Part shown: positions 53,808-62,548 of the stretch, one piece after another
How the letters are laid out: each line of letters starts with the position of its first letter
How positions within the stretch are numbered: the stretch's first letter is position 1
Source of the DNA: DUTS01 sp050951605
GTDB lineage: Bacteria; Bacillota; Peptococcia; DRI-13; DTU073
Length of the DNA: 64,000 nucleotides
NCBI GenBank assembly: GCA_050951605.1
Contig: JBMNJJ010000002.1
Location: 558,001-622,000 of the forward strand
Reading direction: 5' to 3'
The notes under the pieces: generated by a model
What the model was told of the DNA's origin: nothing
Seen by the model: the letters and a program-made list of their open reading frames with translations, nothing else
Database searches by the model: none
Program-made: the position numbers and the translations under genes

Positions 53808-54260
53808 TTGAAAGTACTGAGGCAACGCAAAATAAAGGAAATTATTGAAAATGAAAACATATCTACCCAGGAGGAGTTAGCCAGTGCCTTGAAAAAGGCT
53901 GGTTTTAATGTTACTCAGGCTACTGTATCTCGTGATATTAAAGAATTGCGTTTAATCAAAATTGCTCGAGAAGATAATTTATATGTTTATGGTCTCCCTA
54001 AAGAACAAGAAATAGTTCATAATGAAGAGCGATTACGTTTAATGATGCAGGAATTTGTGTTAAATATAAATTTCAGTGAAAATATTGTGGTGATCAAAAC
54101 TTATCCGGGAAATGCCCACGGAGTTGCCTCTCTTATTGATGGGTCTAAATGGCAAGGAGTTATTGGCACATTAGCAGGAGATGATACCATTCTGTTAGTT
54201 ATCAAACCAAAGCAGAAAGTAGGAGTTATCATTAATAAATTAAAAAGTTTAATGGAGTAG
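53808..54260 (+). CDS. argR: Arginine repressor ArgR/AhrC
   Basis: Arginine-dependent transcription factor. The winged-helix domain (STQEELASALKKAGFNVTQA then TVSRDIKEL) precedes an oligomerisation domain with the arginine-contact motif GTLAGDDTILLVI. TTG 53808 has GGGGAGGG six bases upstream; an earlier in-frame TTG at 53787 would lack one. 150 residues is normal. Between nadK and recN as in most Firmicutes. Confidence 0.94.
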   Translation: MKVLRQRKIKEIIENENISTQEELASALKKAGFNVTQATVSRDIKELRLIKIAREDNLYVYGLPKEQEIVHNEERLRLMMQEFVLNINFSENIVVIKTYPGNAHGVASLIDGSKWQGVIGTLAGDDTILLVIKPKQKVGVIINKLKSLME

Positions 54261-54269
54261 GTGTAAGGA

Positions 54270-55937
54270 ATGTTAGAGCAGTTGGTTGTGAAAAACTTTG
54301 CTTTAGTTGAGGATTTAACAATTGATTTTTCTGACAATTTCAACGTTCTTACCGGTGAAACAGGAGCTGGTAAGTCAATTATTATTGATGCTTTGGCACT
54401 TCTTTTAGGTGGACGAGCACAGTCTGAATTTATTCGTTCTGGAACAGATAAAGCGATGTTGGAAGGAATTTTTCATGTTCCCAGTAGTCATTTTGTTTGG
54501 CAAACTCTCGCTGAGATGGGAATTGAAAATGAAGAATCGTTGTTAGTTCTTAGTCGGGAGCTCTCATTAAATGGTCGTAATTTATGTCGGATTAATGGGC
54601 ATGTTTTCACTTTAGGACAATATCAGAAGATTGGGTTAGCAATTGTCGATATTCATGGACAGCATGACCATCAGTCTCTTTTACAAGCAGACAAACATTT
54701 AACTTTATTAGATAAATTCGGTAATATTGCACATCAACAATTAAGACAAGAAGTCCAAGAAAAATATAGGAGGTATCTTGCTCTAAAAAGAGAGCTTGAG
54801 GAGTTAAAATATTCGGAAAAAGAACGGTTACAAAAACAAGATTTTCTAAATTTTCAATGGCAAGAGATCCAGCAAGCTCAAATAAAACTGGGTGAATTAG
54901 AAGAATTAACGAAGGAAGTAAAAGTACTTGCTAATGCTGAAAAAATAAATGAAAATCTTCAGCTTGCTTATCAGCAACTTTTTGCCGGAGAAAGTGGTTT
55001 TTCAGCGTATGACCTTTTGAGTAAAGCTCTAAGTAATCTTCATGACCTTGAGGATTTAGATCCTTCTTTAGAGAGTTTAGTTACTCAATTGGAACCGGCA
55101 TTATATTTATTGGAAGAAGCAGCTGTTCAAATTAGAGAATATAAAGAGGGAATCGATTATTCACCGGCACGTCTAGAGCAGAGTGAAAAACGGTTACATT
55201 TACTAAAAGACCTTTGTAAAAAATATGGACCGAGGATTGAAGATGTACTTCTACATGCGCAAAAAGTTGAATCTGAATTAGAAAAAGAGTTTTCTAGTAC
55301 CGAACGGTTAAAGCAATTAGAAACTGAGGTAATAGAGTTTTTAGAAGAATATAATTATCAGGCAAAAGTTTTATCAGAAAAAAGAAAAAAACTGGCTGAA
55401 GAATTAGAAGCAAAAGTTACTCAGGAACTATTGGAATTAGCTATGCCTAATGTCCGTTTTGCAGTTGATTTTTCACTAAACGAAATATCTGCCCAAGGTT
55501 TAGACCAGGTAGAATTTTTAATTTCTCCCAACCCAGGAGAACCATTATTATCAGTAGCTAAAATAGCTTCAGGTGGAGAGCTTTCCAGAATAATGTTAGC
55601 TTTGAAGACTATTATGGCAGAAAAAGATGAGATCGGGACTCTCGTTTTTGATGAAATAGATGTGGGAATTGGCGGAAAAGCCGCACAAAAAGTAGCAGAA
55701 AAATTAGAAAGAATTAGTCAGAGTCAGCAGATAATATGTGTTACTCATTCTCCTCTAATTGCAGCGATTGCTGACCGTCATCTTTTATTAGAAAAAGAAG
55801 TGGAAAAAGGACGAACACGAACGATTTTTTATGTTTTGGAGGAAGAGGAAAGAGCAGAAGAGCTTGCTAGGATGTTAGGAGGCGAAAATCCTTCTGCAGA
55901 ATTAAAAAAACATGCTGGTAAAATTTTAAAAAAATAA
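54270..55937 (+). CDS. recN: DNA repair protein RecN
   Basis: SMC-like ATPase in double-strand break repair. Walker A (TGETGAGKSIIIDALALLL) is near residue 30. Long coiled coils cover roughly 155-240 and 320-400. The signature SGGELSRIMLALK and Walker B region LVFDEIDVGIGGKAAQKVAEKL are near 440-475. 555 residues is typical. ATG 54270 lies nine bases after argR, and a terminator follows. Confidence 0.96.
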   Translation: MLEQLVVKNFALVEDLTIDFSDNFNVLTGETGAGKSIIIDALALLLGGRAQSEFIRSGTDKAMLEGIFHVPSSHFVWQTLAEMGIENEESLLVLSRELSLNGRNLCRINGHVFTLGQYQKIGLAIVDIHGQHDHQSLLQADKHLTLLDKFGNIAHQQLRQEVQEKYRRYLALKRELEELKYSEKERLQKQDFLNFQWQEIQQAQIKLGELEELTKEVKVLANAEKINENLQLAYQQLFAGESGFSAYDLLSKALSNLHDLEDLDPSLESLVTQLEPALYLLEEAAVQIREYKEGIDYSPARLEQSEKRLHLLKDLCKKYGPRIEDVLLHAQKVESELEKEFSSTERLKQLETEVIEFLEEYNYQAKVLSEKRKKLAEELEAKVTQELLELAMPNVRFAVDFSLNEISAQGLDQVEFLISPNPGEPLLSVAKIASGGELSRIMLALKTIMAEKDEIGTLVFDEIDVGIGGKAAQKVAEKLERISQSQQIICVTHSPLIAAIADRHLLLEKEVEKGRTRTIFYVLEEEERAEELARMLGGENPSAELKKHAGKILKK

Positions 55938-55959
55938 AAACAAAAAATAAAAACAAATA

Positions 55960-56001
55960 AAAACCTTTCAAAATTAAAACTTTGAAAGGTTTTAATTTTT
56001 T
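55960..56001 (+). terminator. Intrinsic terminator after recN
   Basis: A 13-bp perfect stem (AAAACCTTTCAAA 55960-55972, TTTGAAAGGTTTT 55981-55993) with an 8-base loop is followed by AA and six T. It closes the long recN transcript; spoIVB has its own promoter after it. Confidence 0.85.
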
Positions 56002-56061
56002 AATTGGAGGATATTGTCGTTTGTGCCACTATTTAAAATGATTGAAAAGACATAAAAAAGC

Positions 56062-56089
56062 TTGTTTTAGGTTAATTTAAAAATATAAT
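56062..56089 (+). promoter_or_regulatory. Possible sigma-A-like promoter before spoIVB
   Basis: TTGTTT (56062-56067), 16 bases, TATAAT (56084-56089). spoIVB is forespore-controlled (sigma-F/sigma-G) in B. subtilis; I could not find a clear sigma-G match, so the true promoter may be another. Confidence 0.4.
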
Positions 56090-56136
56090 AAATCTTTATA
56101 ATGAGGGAGGATTTGCCGGAGTCAGGAGGGTCATAA

Positions 56137-57486
56137 TTGACTAGACGAAAGAAAAGGCAAATCCTAGGTTTGGTTTTATTATTTGTTTTTTTAGCTGTTT
56201 TTATGATTCCGCAGTTTCAAGGTAATTATTATTTACAGGAGAAACAACTACTTTCTGTAGGTGAACCATTAGAAATACTTTCTAAGTTTCCTCCATCAAT
56301 CCGCAAGGCGATTAATATTTATATCTCTGCGGGTCAAAAGCTTTTAACGATGGAAGGACAAGATTTGAATCAGGGTAAATATATTTGGGGTGAAAATTCT
56401 CCTGTTGTGATTGAACCTGGACAAGTAAGTTTGGAATTAAAGTTGTTTGGTCTGATTCCCCTAAAAAAAATCAATGTAGATGTAGTACCGGATATTCGTT
56501 TGATGCCTGGAGGACATTCGATAGGAGTGTTGCTAAGGACGGAGGGAGTGATGGTTGTTGGTCATTCTCCGATCCTTAATCAGCAAAATGATTCCTGTTT
56601 TCCGGCACGAGATGCGGATATTAGAGTGGGAGATATGATAATCAGTATTAATAATATTAAAGTTACTACAGATAAGCATTTACGTAATCTTTTAGAAAAT
56701 ATTTGTCAAACAGAGCAAAAGATATTAATTACTATTAAGAGAAACGAGCAAATTTTAAAGAAAGTTATTTATCCTCAGTATTGTTATGAAACTAAGTCAT
56801 ATCGTATAGGCTTATTTGTAAGGGATAATGCGGGTGGAGTAGGAACTTTGACTTTTTGGGATCCTGTAACTAATAAATATGGGGCACTGGGACATGTTAT
56901 TACTGATAGTGAAACCAATCAAAAATTGCAGATTCGTCAAGGAAAAATATTATCCGCTCATATTGAAAATATCCAAAAAGGCAGAATAGGTAGTCCAGGC
57001 GAGAAAATAGGAATATTTTTAAAAGATACAGAATTTGGCGACATTGAGAAAAATGAACAGTGTGGCATTTACGGAACTTTAAATAAAGAGCTAGTAAATT
57101 CGCAATATGATGAGGCAATACCTGTTTTATATGCTAATAAAGTGCATACCGGTAAAGCCGAGATATTAACAGTAGTTCGGGGTCAAGAAATTAAAAAATA
57201 TGAAATTACCATTGAAAAAATTCACCATGGTCGAACAGATGGTAAAAATATGGTAATTCGGATTAATGACCCGGAGTTATTAAAAGAAACAGGGGGAATA
57301 GTTCAAGGGATGAGCGGGAGTCCAATCATTCAAGATGGTCGCTTGATTGGTGCAGTTACTCATGTTTTTGTTAATGACCCCTCCCGAGGTTATGGTGTTT
57401 TTATAGAGAAGATGCTTTTTGAAGCAGGTATTATTAATAGACAGAAACAAATCCTGGGATTTTCTTCTCGGGATTTTGTTTCTTAA
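56137..57486 (+). CDS. spoIVB: SpoIVB serine peptidase (S55), sporulation sigma-K checkpoint
   Basis: Protease secreted from the forespore that triggers pro-sigma-K processing. One N-terminal membrane/signal helix (about residues 8-24). A PDZ domain follows at about 115-225 (RVGDMIISINNIKVTTDKHL), then the S55 domain with catalytic histidine in GALGHVITD and serine in VQGMSGSPIIQDGRLIG. TTG 56137 has GGAGGG six bases upstream. 449 residues is close to the usual 420-450. Located directly before spo0A, as in nearly all spore formers. Confidence 0.94.
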   Translation: MTRRKKRQILGLVLLFVFLAVFMIPQFQGNYYLQEKQLLSVGEPLEILSKFPPSIRKAINIYISAGQKLLTMEGQDLNQGKYIWGENSPVVIEPGQVSLELKLFGLIPLKKINVDVVPDIRLMPGGHSIGVLLRTEGVMVVGHSPILNQQNDSCFPARDADIRVGDMIISINNIKVTTDKHLRNLLENICQTEQKILITIKRNEQILKKVIYPQYCYETKSYRIGLFVRDNAGGVGTLTFWDPVTNKYGALGHVITDSETNQKLQIRQGKILSAHIENIQKGRIGSPGEKIGIFLKDTEFGDIEKNEQCGIYGTLNKELVNSQYDEAIPVLYANKVHTGKAEILTVVRGQEIKKYEITIEKIHHGRTDGKNMVIRINDPELLKETGGIVQGMSGSPIIQDGRLIGAVTHVFVNDPSRGYGVFIEKMLFEAGIINRQKQILGFSSRDFVS

Positions 57487-57636
57487 ATAAACAGCGAAAA
57501 AAAGTTAAAAAGAAAGAAAACAGAAAGAAAATAAAAAATAGTGTATAATAATATTTAAACAAGTCAGAATTTAAGGGAAAATAATCAAGGTAATTTAATA
57601 TAAAATGGAAAATAGAGGCAGGAAATAACATTTAGA

Positions 57637-57643
57637 TGTCGAA
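57637..57643 (+). promoter_or_regulatory. Spo0A box (TGTCGAA) upstream of spo0A
   Basis: TGTCGAA exactly matches the core of the 0A box (consensus TTTGTCGAAAA-like) and lies 45 bases before the spo0A start in the 203-base spoIVB-spo0A gap. This suggests autoregulation by phosphorylated Spo0A, as known in B. subtilis. A TATAAT at 57544-57549 could serve as a -10, but no clear -35 was found. Confidence 0.5.
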
Positions 57644-57688
57644 ATGTTTATAAGCATAACTAAAAAATAAATTATAAGGAGGAGGAAG

Positions 57689-58486
57689 ATGTTAAAAGAC
57701 AAAATTAAAGTACTTATTGCTGATGATAATAAAGATTTTGTAGGTATTTTGCAAGAATATTTTGCAAGACAAGATGATATTGTTGTTGTAGGTGAAGCGT
57801 TTAATGGTTTAGAGACACTTGATTTAATATCTAGTGAATTACCAGATGTAGTATTATTAGACATTATTATGCCACACTTAGATGGTTTAGGTGTCTTAGA
57901 AAGATTGGCAGAATCTAATTATTTTGATAATCGACCTAAAACAATTATGTTAACAGCTTTTGGTCAAGAGTCTATGGCCAAAAGAGCAGTTCAATTAGGA
58001 GCAGATTATTTTATTCTAAAACCTTTTGATTTAGATACTTTAACAAATCGTATTCGTCAGCTTTTTAATGGCACGACTATTAGTCTACCTAGTTCTGCTA
58101 TTGGTGCATATCAACAACCATTAGTACGTTCTCGTAATCTTGATTTAGAGGTTACCAATATTATTCATCAAATGGGTGTACCGGCTCATATTAAAGGTTA
58201 TCAATATCTACGAGATGCTATTCTTTTAGTAATTGAAGATGTTAGTCTTTTAAGTGCAATTACTAAAGAATTATATCCAACGATTGCCGAAAAATATGAG
58301 ACAACACCGAGTCGAGTGGAACGAGCTATTCGTCATGCTATTGAATTATCTTGGGATCGTGGTAATGTAGATTTGATGAATAAGTTTTTTGGCTATACCA
58401 TCAATATTGAACGAGGTAAACCTACTAATTCTGAATTTATCGCTATGGTAGCTGATAAATTGCGGATGGGTACTAAAGCTAGTTAG
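57689..58486 (+). CDS. spo0A: Sporulation transcription factor Spo0A
   Basis: Master regulator of sporulation entry. The receiver domain has the acidic pair in IADDNKDF, phospho-acceptor D58 in VVLLDIIMPHLDGL, and lysine in FILKPFD. A linker leads to the Spo0A-type DNA-binding domain (about 150-265) with TTPSRVERAIRHAIELSWDRG. 265 residues is standard. Ribosome binding site AAGGAGGAGGAAG precedes ATG 57689. It is the last gene of the core block, before a strong terminator. Confidence 0.97.
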   Translation: MLKDKIKVLIADDNKDFVGILQEYFARQDDIVVVGEAFNGLETLDLISSELPDVVLLDIIMPHLDGLGVLERLAESNYFDNRPKTIMLTAFGQESMAKRAVQLGADYFILKPFDLDTLTNRIRQLFNGTTISLPSSAIGAYQQPLVRSRNLDLEVTNIIHQMGVPAHIKGYQYLRDAILLVIEDVSLLSAITKELYPTIAEKYETTPSRVERAIRHAIELSWDRGNVDLMNKFFGYTINIERGKPTNSEFIAMVADKLRMGTKAS

Positions 58487-58501
58487 GTGAAACTTATAAT
58501 T

Positions 58502-58552
58502 AAAGATGCATCTTCTTTTTATTCTTACGGTAAAAAGAAGATGCATCTTTTT
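58502..58552. terminator. Bidirectional terminator between spo0A and the HAD gene
   Basis: A 19-bp perfect inverted repeat (58502-58520 and 58532-58550) with an 11-base loop has A/T-rich ends giving T runs on both strands. It separates convergent spo0A (+) and the HAD phosphatase (-) and should stop transcription from both sides. Confidence 0.88.
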
Positions 58553-58577
58553 AAGATTGAATATACAAGTTTTTTAT

Positions 58578-59540
58578 TTACCTAGCTATATCTAAAGGAG
58601 ATTTGTTTATTTCAGATTTATTAATATTTTGTCTAGAAAGAGCAGTATTTTGGGTGTGATTGGGGAAATTTTTTTTAGCTTTAGCCAGGAATTTTTCCAA
58701 GAAAGTTCTCGATGTAATACCGTAATTTGCTTGAGCTTTATAAATTTGTTTTTTTGGCATTTCGAAATCCTCTAGCAATTCATTCATCCACGCTTCATTA
58801 TTAGTACCCTTTAATGGAGACACATTAGTTAAATTTTTTATTTGTTTTATCGCATTTGAGGGGCAATAACTTTGGAAACCATCTAATTTCAACATATTTA
58901 AATCATTATAGTCATTACCAACAATTGCCACTTCGGACCTGTTTATATGTATTCCCCTTTGTTTAAGCTTTTCCATAATATAGATAACAGCATTTCCTTT
59001 ATTAGCATCTGAATGTGCAATAGCCTTCATAGTTGGGAAAGGCGAAAGATAACTAATTTTGTCTTTGCTTTTTTCTAAATACCTATTAAATTTGTGATGC
59101 TTTTTTATTTTATGAAAAGAAAATCCTGATTTTATTTGGTATTTTAGTATTGATAATTTCGACCACAATTTTATCATCGGAGTTTTTAAATTGCACAATC
59201 GTCTCATTAATGGTTTTTTTATTTTATTTAAAGGTGTTGGATTTTCTTGTTCTGACATATTAAACACTTTTTCCAACTTATATTTTTTATCGTTAATTTT
59301 TGAATAAATTGCTTTTCCATCATGTGTGATTAACAAATCGACTCCAATTTGCCTTGCAAACTGAATTGAGGTTCTAAATGTTCTCCCCGTAGCAATACAA
59401 ATTAATGTTTCCGGATTTTTCTTTTTTAATTCTTTGACTGCGTTTAAGTTTTCCGGAATAATTTCCTGTTTATCATTAAGTATTGTGCCATCAAGATCAA
59501 GCACAAGCATTTTTAAATCTGTTTTTTCTACGAAAGTCAC
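58578..59540 (-). CDS. Cof-type HAD-IIB hydrolase with long C-terminal extension
   Basis: Haloacid-dehalogenase-like phosphatase of the Cof subfamily. It has motif I DLDGTILNDKQ, motif II TGRTFR, the conserved lysine in DANKGNAV and motif IV GNDYNDLNML. GTG 59540 has GGAGGTG six to seven bases upstream, so it is preferred over the first in-frame GTG at 59555, giving 320 residues. The cap domain is unusually basic. About 60 residues after the HAD fold (from the MPKKQIYKAQANYGI region) do not match the usual family end. It is the first minus-strand gene and starts the accessory region. Substrate unknown. Confidence 0.8.
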   Translation of the reverse strand: MTFVEKTDLKMLVLDLDGTILNDKQEIIPENLNAVKELKKKNPETLICIATGRTFRTSIQFARQIGVDLLITHDGKAIYSKINDKKYKLEKVFNMSEQENPTPLNKIKKPLMRRLCNLKTPMIKLWSKLSILKYQIKSGFSFHKIKKHHKFNRYLEKSKDKISYLSPFPTMKAIAHSDANKGNAVIYIMEKLKQRGIHINRSEVAIVGNDYNDLNMLKLDGFQSYCPSNAIKQIKNLTNVSPLKGTNNEAWMNELLEDFEMPKKQIYKAQANYGITSRTFLEKFLAKAKKNFPNHTQNTALSRQNINKSEINKSPLDIAR

Positions 59541-59809
59541 CGTATTCACCTCCACTTTGGCGTTGTATTTTTTGTATATTTGTCATTTTCCGAATATTAC
59601 TATCTTTATTATACAATAAACATAGTTAATTTTCTAGCAAAATGAAGATGCTTTTTTTATTAAATTAATGATAGATTATTTGTTTGATAGGTTATTGGTG
59701 TTTATATTAAACTAAAAGTACCCCAAATAATAATTGAAAAGTACCCCACATTAAAATATACTTCCACATGTTATTAATAAATTTTTAACATGTGGAGGGT
59801 GAGGGGAGA

Positions 59810-61408
59810 TTGATAAAGCTAATGGAAAAACAGGACATTTTACTTATGTTTTTACGGGATGGCAAATCCCAACGAGCCATTGAGCGTGAAACGGGTATTT
59901 CAAGAAAAACAATCAGCAAATACATCAAGAAATATGAAAAACAAAGGGCCCAATTACAAGAAGGAAATTCGAAAACCTTTGGTGATATTAAGGAGCTCAC
60001 GGATAACATCGTTACACCGCCTAAATATGATTCTAGCGGTAGAAAAAAGCGTAAAGTAACTAAGGAATTAGTAGATGCTATTAAAGCCCATTTGGAAGAA
60101 AATGAATTAAAAAGACATAATGGACAATCCAAAATACAGAAAAAGAAAATTGATATTCATGAAGCACTTGTAGATGCAGGATTTGATATTAGCTATTCCA
60201 CCGTCTGTAATACGGTTAGGGAGTTGACTAATCAAGCCCAAGAGGCCTATATTAAAGCCCTTTATGCCCTTGGTGAGGTATGCGAATTTGATTGGGGTGA
60301 AGTAAAATTAACCATCGCTGGTCGATTGATAAAATTACAGATTGCGGTTTTTACCAGTGCCGCCGGAAACTATCGTTATGCAACTCTATTCCTAAAGCAA
60401 GACACAGCCTGTTTTTTAGAATCCCATGCTAAGTTTTTTGAACATTTGGGCAATGTGTACAAACTGATGGTGTACGATAATACTAGAGTGGCTGTTAAAA
60501 AACTTGCCGGTGCCGAAGGAGAACCAACGGAAGCATTGCGCCAATTATCGCTATATTACGGTTTTAAGTTCCGTTTCTGCAATATAAATGCTGGAAACGA
60601 AAAGGGTCATGTGGAAAGAAGTGTAGAGTATGTGCGGCGCAAGGCTTTCGCCCATAAAAGTACATTTAATTCGTTTGCAGAAGCGAATGAATATCTGGCT
60701 AAAACTTGTTCTCGGTTAAATGCAAAGCCACAAAAGGGTCTTAATGATAAAACGGCAATAGATATTCTAGAACTGGAAAGACCGCATTTATTACCTAATT
60801 TACCCCCATATGACGCGGCACGAATTACGGAATTACGGGTTAATAAATATTCAGTCATAACAGTGGATAACTGCTATTACTCGGTTCCGGATAAATATGT
60901 TGGCAAGCTGGTTTTAACCAAAATCTACTCTAATGAGATCCGTTGCTTTTACGAGGGAGATTTAATTGCTACCCACACTAGGAAGATGGGCTCAAATGCA
61001 TGGAGTATTCAATTAGAACATTATTTAAACACATTAAAAAAGAAGCCCGGGGCATTAGCTACCAGTGTTGCACTCCACCAAGCTAATCCAAGGCTCAAAA
61101 AAATCTATCATCAATACTATACCACAAAAGGGAGGGATTTTATCGATTTAATATTTTTTGTTTCAGAACATGGGTTAGAAAAAGTTGAAGATGCTATTAA
61201 TTTACTTACAAAAGTTTCACCGCTAGAGGTTACAACGGAAACCATTAAGGCTATTTGCAATCGCAATACAGTGGATAAATCTAAATTTACTGTGCACGAT
61301 AGTGCAACCTTGCAGATTAAAAACAGCTCATTAGCTATGCTTAAGCAATTTGGGCAACTAATTCCTTATGGTAACGAGGCATTTGCGAAAGAGGTGGTTG
61401 TAATATGA
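59810..61408 (+). CDS. istA: IS21-family transposase IstA
   Basis: DDE transposase that cuts and joins DNA. An N-terminal helix-turn-helix (GKSQRAIERETGISRKTISK) is followed by the catalytic core with aspartate in EFDWGEVKL, aspartate in MVYDNTRVAV and glutamate in GHVERSVEYVRR. A C-terminal beta domain completes about 532 residues. The start is uncertain (GTG 59792, TTG 59810 or ATG 59822); TTG 59810 has GGAGGG ten bases upstream. The stop overlaps istB as ATGA. It appears intact. Confidence 0.9.
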   Translation: MIKLMEKQDILLMFLRDGKSQRAIERETGISRKTISKYIKKYEKQRAQLQEGNSKTFGDIKELTDNIVTPPKYDSSGRKKRKVTKELVDAIKAHLEENELKRHNGQSKIQKKKIDIHEALVDAGFDISYSTVCNTVRELTNQAQEAYIKALYALGEVCEFDWGEVKLTIAGRLIKLQIAVFTSAAGNYRYATLFLKQDTACFLESHAKFFEHLGNVYKLMVYDNTRVAVKKLAGAEGEPTEALRQLSLYYGFKFRFCNINAGNEKGHVERSVEYVRRKAFAHKSTFNSFAEANEYLAKTCSRLNAKPQKGLNDKTAIDILELERPHLLPNLPPYDAARITELRVNKYSVITVDNCYYSVPDKYVGKLVLTKIYSNEIRCFYEGDLIATHTRKMGSNAWSIQLEHYLNTLKKKPGALATSVALHQANPRLKKIYHQYYTTKGRDFIDLIFFVSEHGLEKVEDAINLLTKVSPLEVTTETIKAICNRNTVDKSKFTVHDSATLQIKNSSLAMLKQFGQLIPYGNEAFAKEVVVI

Positions 61409-62163
61409 GCAAAAACATTTACCAAGACATTGAAGATTTCGCACTTTATTTAAAAATGCCTGTTTTAAAAAGTAGCTATCGCGAAGCAATTCAAGAAGCC
61501 AATTTAAAAGAAGTAAGCTATGATCAGTTTTTGTGGGAGTTATTACAAAAGGAGTGTGATAGACGACAGGAAAATGCTAAACAAGACAGGGTGCGTAGGG
61601 CTGCATTTCCTTACAAGAAATATCTCGAAGACATCATCGTGGATGACCTACCAGAGGATGCCCAAAGAAAATTTAAAACTCTTTCTTCATTAGATTTCAT
61701 CCAAACCGGGCAGAACATTATTATGGCTGGAAACCCTGGTACCGGTAAAACTCATTTTGCCATAGGGTTGGGGATAAAAGCGTGTTTAGCCGGTTACAAA
61801 GTGTTTTTTTCCACGATACCATCTTTAATCAACCAGCTTAAGGAAAGTCGCTCAGAAAAGACGCTAAGGGCATTTGGGAACAAATTCGAAAAGTATGATT
61901 TAGTCATTGCCGATGAATTAGGTTACATCTCATTTGACAAGGAGGGTTCGGAACTTTTATTTACCCATTTGTCTTTAAGGGCAGGGAGAAAATCTACAAT
62001 AATTACCACAAATTTATCTTTTGAAAGGTGGGATGAGATTTTCCTAGATCCCGTTCTTACAGCAGCCATGGTAGACCGCTTAACTCATAAAGCCTATATT
62101 GTGAACATGAATGGTAATTCATTTCGTCTTAAAGAAACAACTGAATGGGCAAAAAATAATTAA
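61405..62163 (+). CDS. istB: IS21-family ATP-binding helper protein IstB
   Basis: AAA+ ATPase related to DnaA/DnaC that selects target DNA for IstA. Walker A is AGNPGTGKTHFAIGLG near residue 112, Walker B is VIADELGYISFD, and the sensor region STIITTNLSFERWDEIF follows. 252 residues is typical and the frame is intact. ATG 61405 overlaps the istA stop by four bases (ATGA). Confidence 0.93.
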   Translation: MSKNIYQDIEDFALYLKMPVLKSSYREAIQEANLKEVSYDQFLWELLQKECDRRQENAKQDRVRRAAFPYKKYLEDIIVDDLPEDAQRKFKTLSSLDFIQTGQNIIMAGNPGTGKTHFAIGLGIKACLAGYKVFFSTIPSLINQLKESRSEKTLRAFGNKFEKYDLVIADELGYISFDKEGSELLFTHLSLRAGRKSTIITTNLSFERWDEIFLDPVLTAAMVDRLTHKAYIVNMNGNSFRLKETTEWAKNN

Positions 62164-62194
62164 TTTTTTTGTCCCAAAGTGGGGTACTTTTCAA

Positions 62195-62347
62195 TTAAAA
62201 TGTGGGGTACTTTTCACTTGACAAATACATTTTCTTATCCGGATTCCATTTATACCCCTTTATGGTTTTTATCTTAGCAATTTTTTCAGGAGAATACTTA
62301 AAACTTACTCGTAATACATTCTCTTTTTTATTCACCTTAACAACCAT
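62195..62347 (-). pseudogene. 5' remnant of an integrase-like gene cut by the IS21 element
   Basis: ATG at 62347 with GGAG upstream and a near-perfect promoter at 62470-62442 opens a frame of 50 codons. The first about 43 residues (MVVKVNKKENVLRVSFKYSP, then KIKTIKGYKWNPDKKMYLS) resemble the short N-terminal module found before the catalytic domain of some tyrosine recombinases, or HARP-like modules. The frame then enters the right end of the IS (to TAA 62195). No matching C-terminal part is found beyond the left IS end, so most of the gene is missing. Confidence 0.6.
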
Positions 62348-62441
62348 ACTAACACTCCATTCATCACCTTCACAATGTATTTAATTATTAGTTAGCCACT
62401 AATTTTCTGAGTTGCTGAAAAAAATCATGCCATATGAAATT

Positions 62442-62470
62442 ATTATACCAAATTCTTCAATTATTGACAA
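62442..62470 (-). promoter_or_regulatory. Minus-strand sigma-A promoter of the truncated gene
   Basis: On the minus strand TTGTCA (62470-62465), a 17-base spacer, and TATAAT (62447-62442) form a near-consensus promoter reading toward the integrase-like remnant and the right end of the IS. It could read into the IS as antisense. Confidence 0.75.
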
Positions 62471-62476
62471 TTCCTC

Positions 62477-62496
62477 GATCGTGTCAGATCGTGTCA
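62477..62496. repeat. Tandem 10-bp repeat GATCGTGTCA
   Basis: GATCGTGTCA occurs twice without spacer, just upstream (minus strand) of the -35 element. It may be an operator. Alternatively it could mark the border of the neighbouring ISLre2-like remnant. Confidence 0.6.
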
Positions 62497-62548
62497 AGTT
62501 ACTTTGGGTTTTTAAAAAATAAAACAACCTCCTGCTTGCGATACCTTT

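Larger units (their letters stand above)
59713..62216 (+). mobile_element. IS21-family insertion sequence
   Basis: The element carries istA and istB in the usual overlapping order. Each end has two copies of a short repeat: AAAAGTACCCC at 59714-59724 and again from 59737 on the left, and its complement GGGGTACTTTT at 62181-62191 and 62204-62214 on the right. Such multiple terminal repeats are typical of IS21. The right end closes with CA as expected; the left outer end reads CT where TG is expected. No matching target duplication was found next to the ends, so a flanking deletion or degenerate left end is possible. A 10-bp inverted repeat (59764-59773 and 59786-59795) overlaps the istA start region. 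Confidence 0.88.

Noticed and set aside
59700..62230. Target-site duplication of the IS21 element
   Set aside because: The bases flanking the two ends (left TATTAAAC, right CTTGACAA) do not match over 4-8 positions.
62202..62384. Plus-strand 60-codon ORF at the right IS21 end
   Set aside because: It starts within the IS terminal repeat and is hydrophobic low-complexity sequence. The minus strand of the same stretch has a promoter, ribosome binding site and integrase-like peptide.
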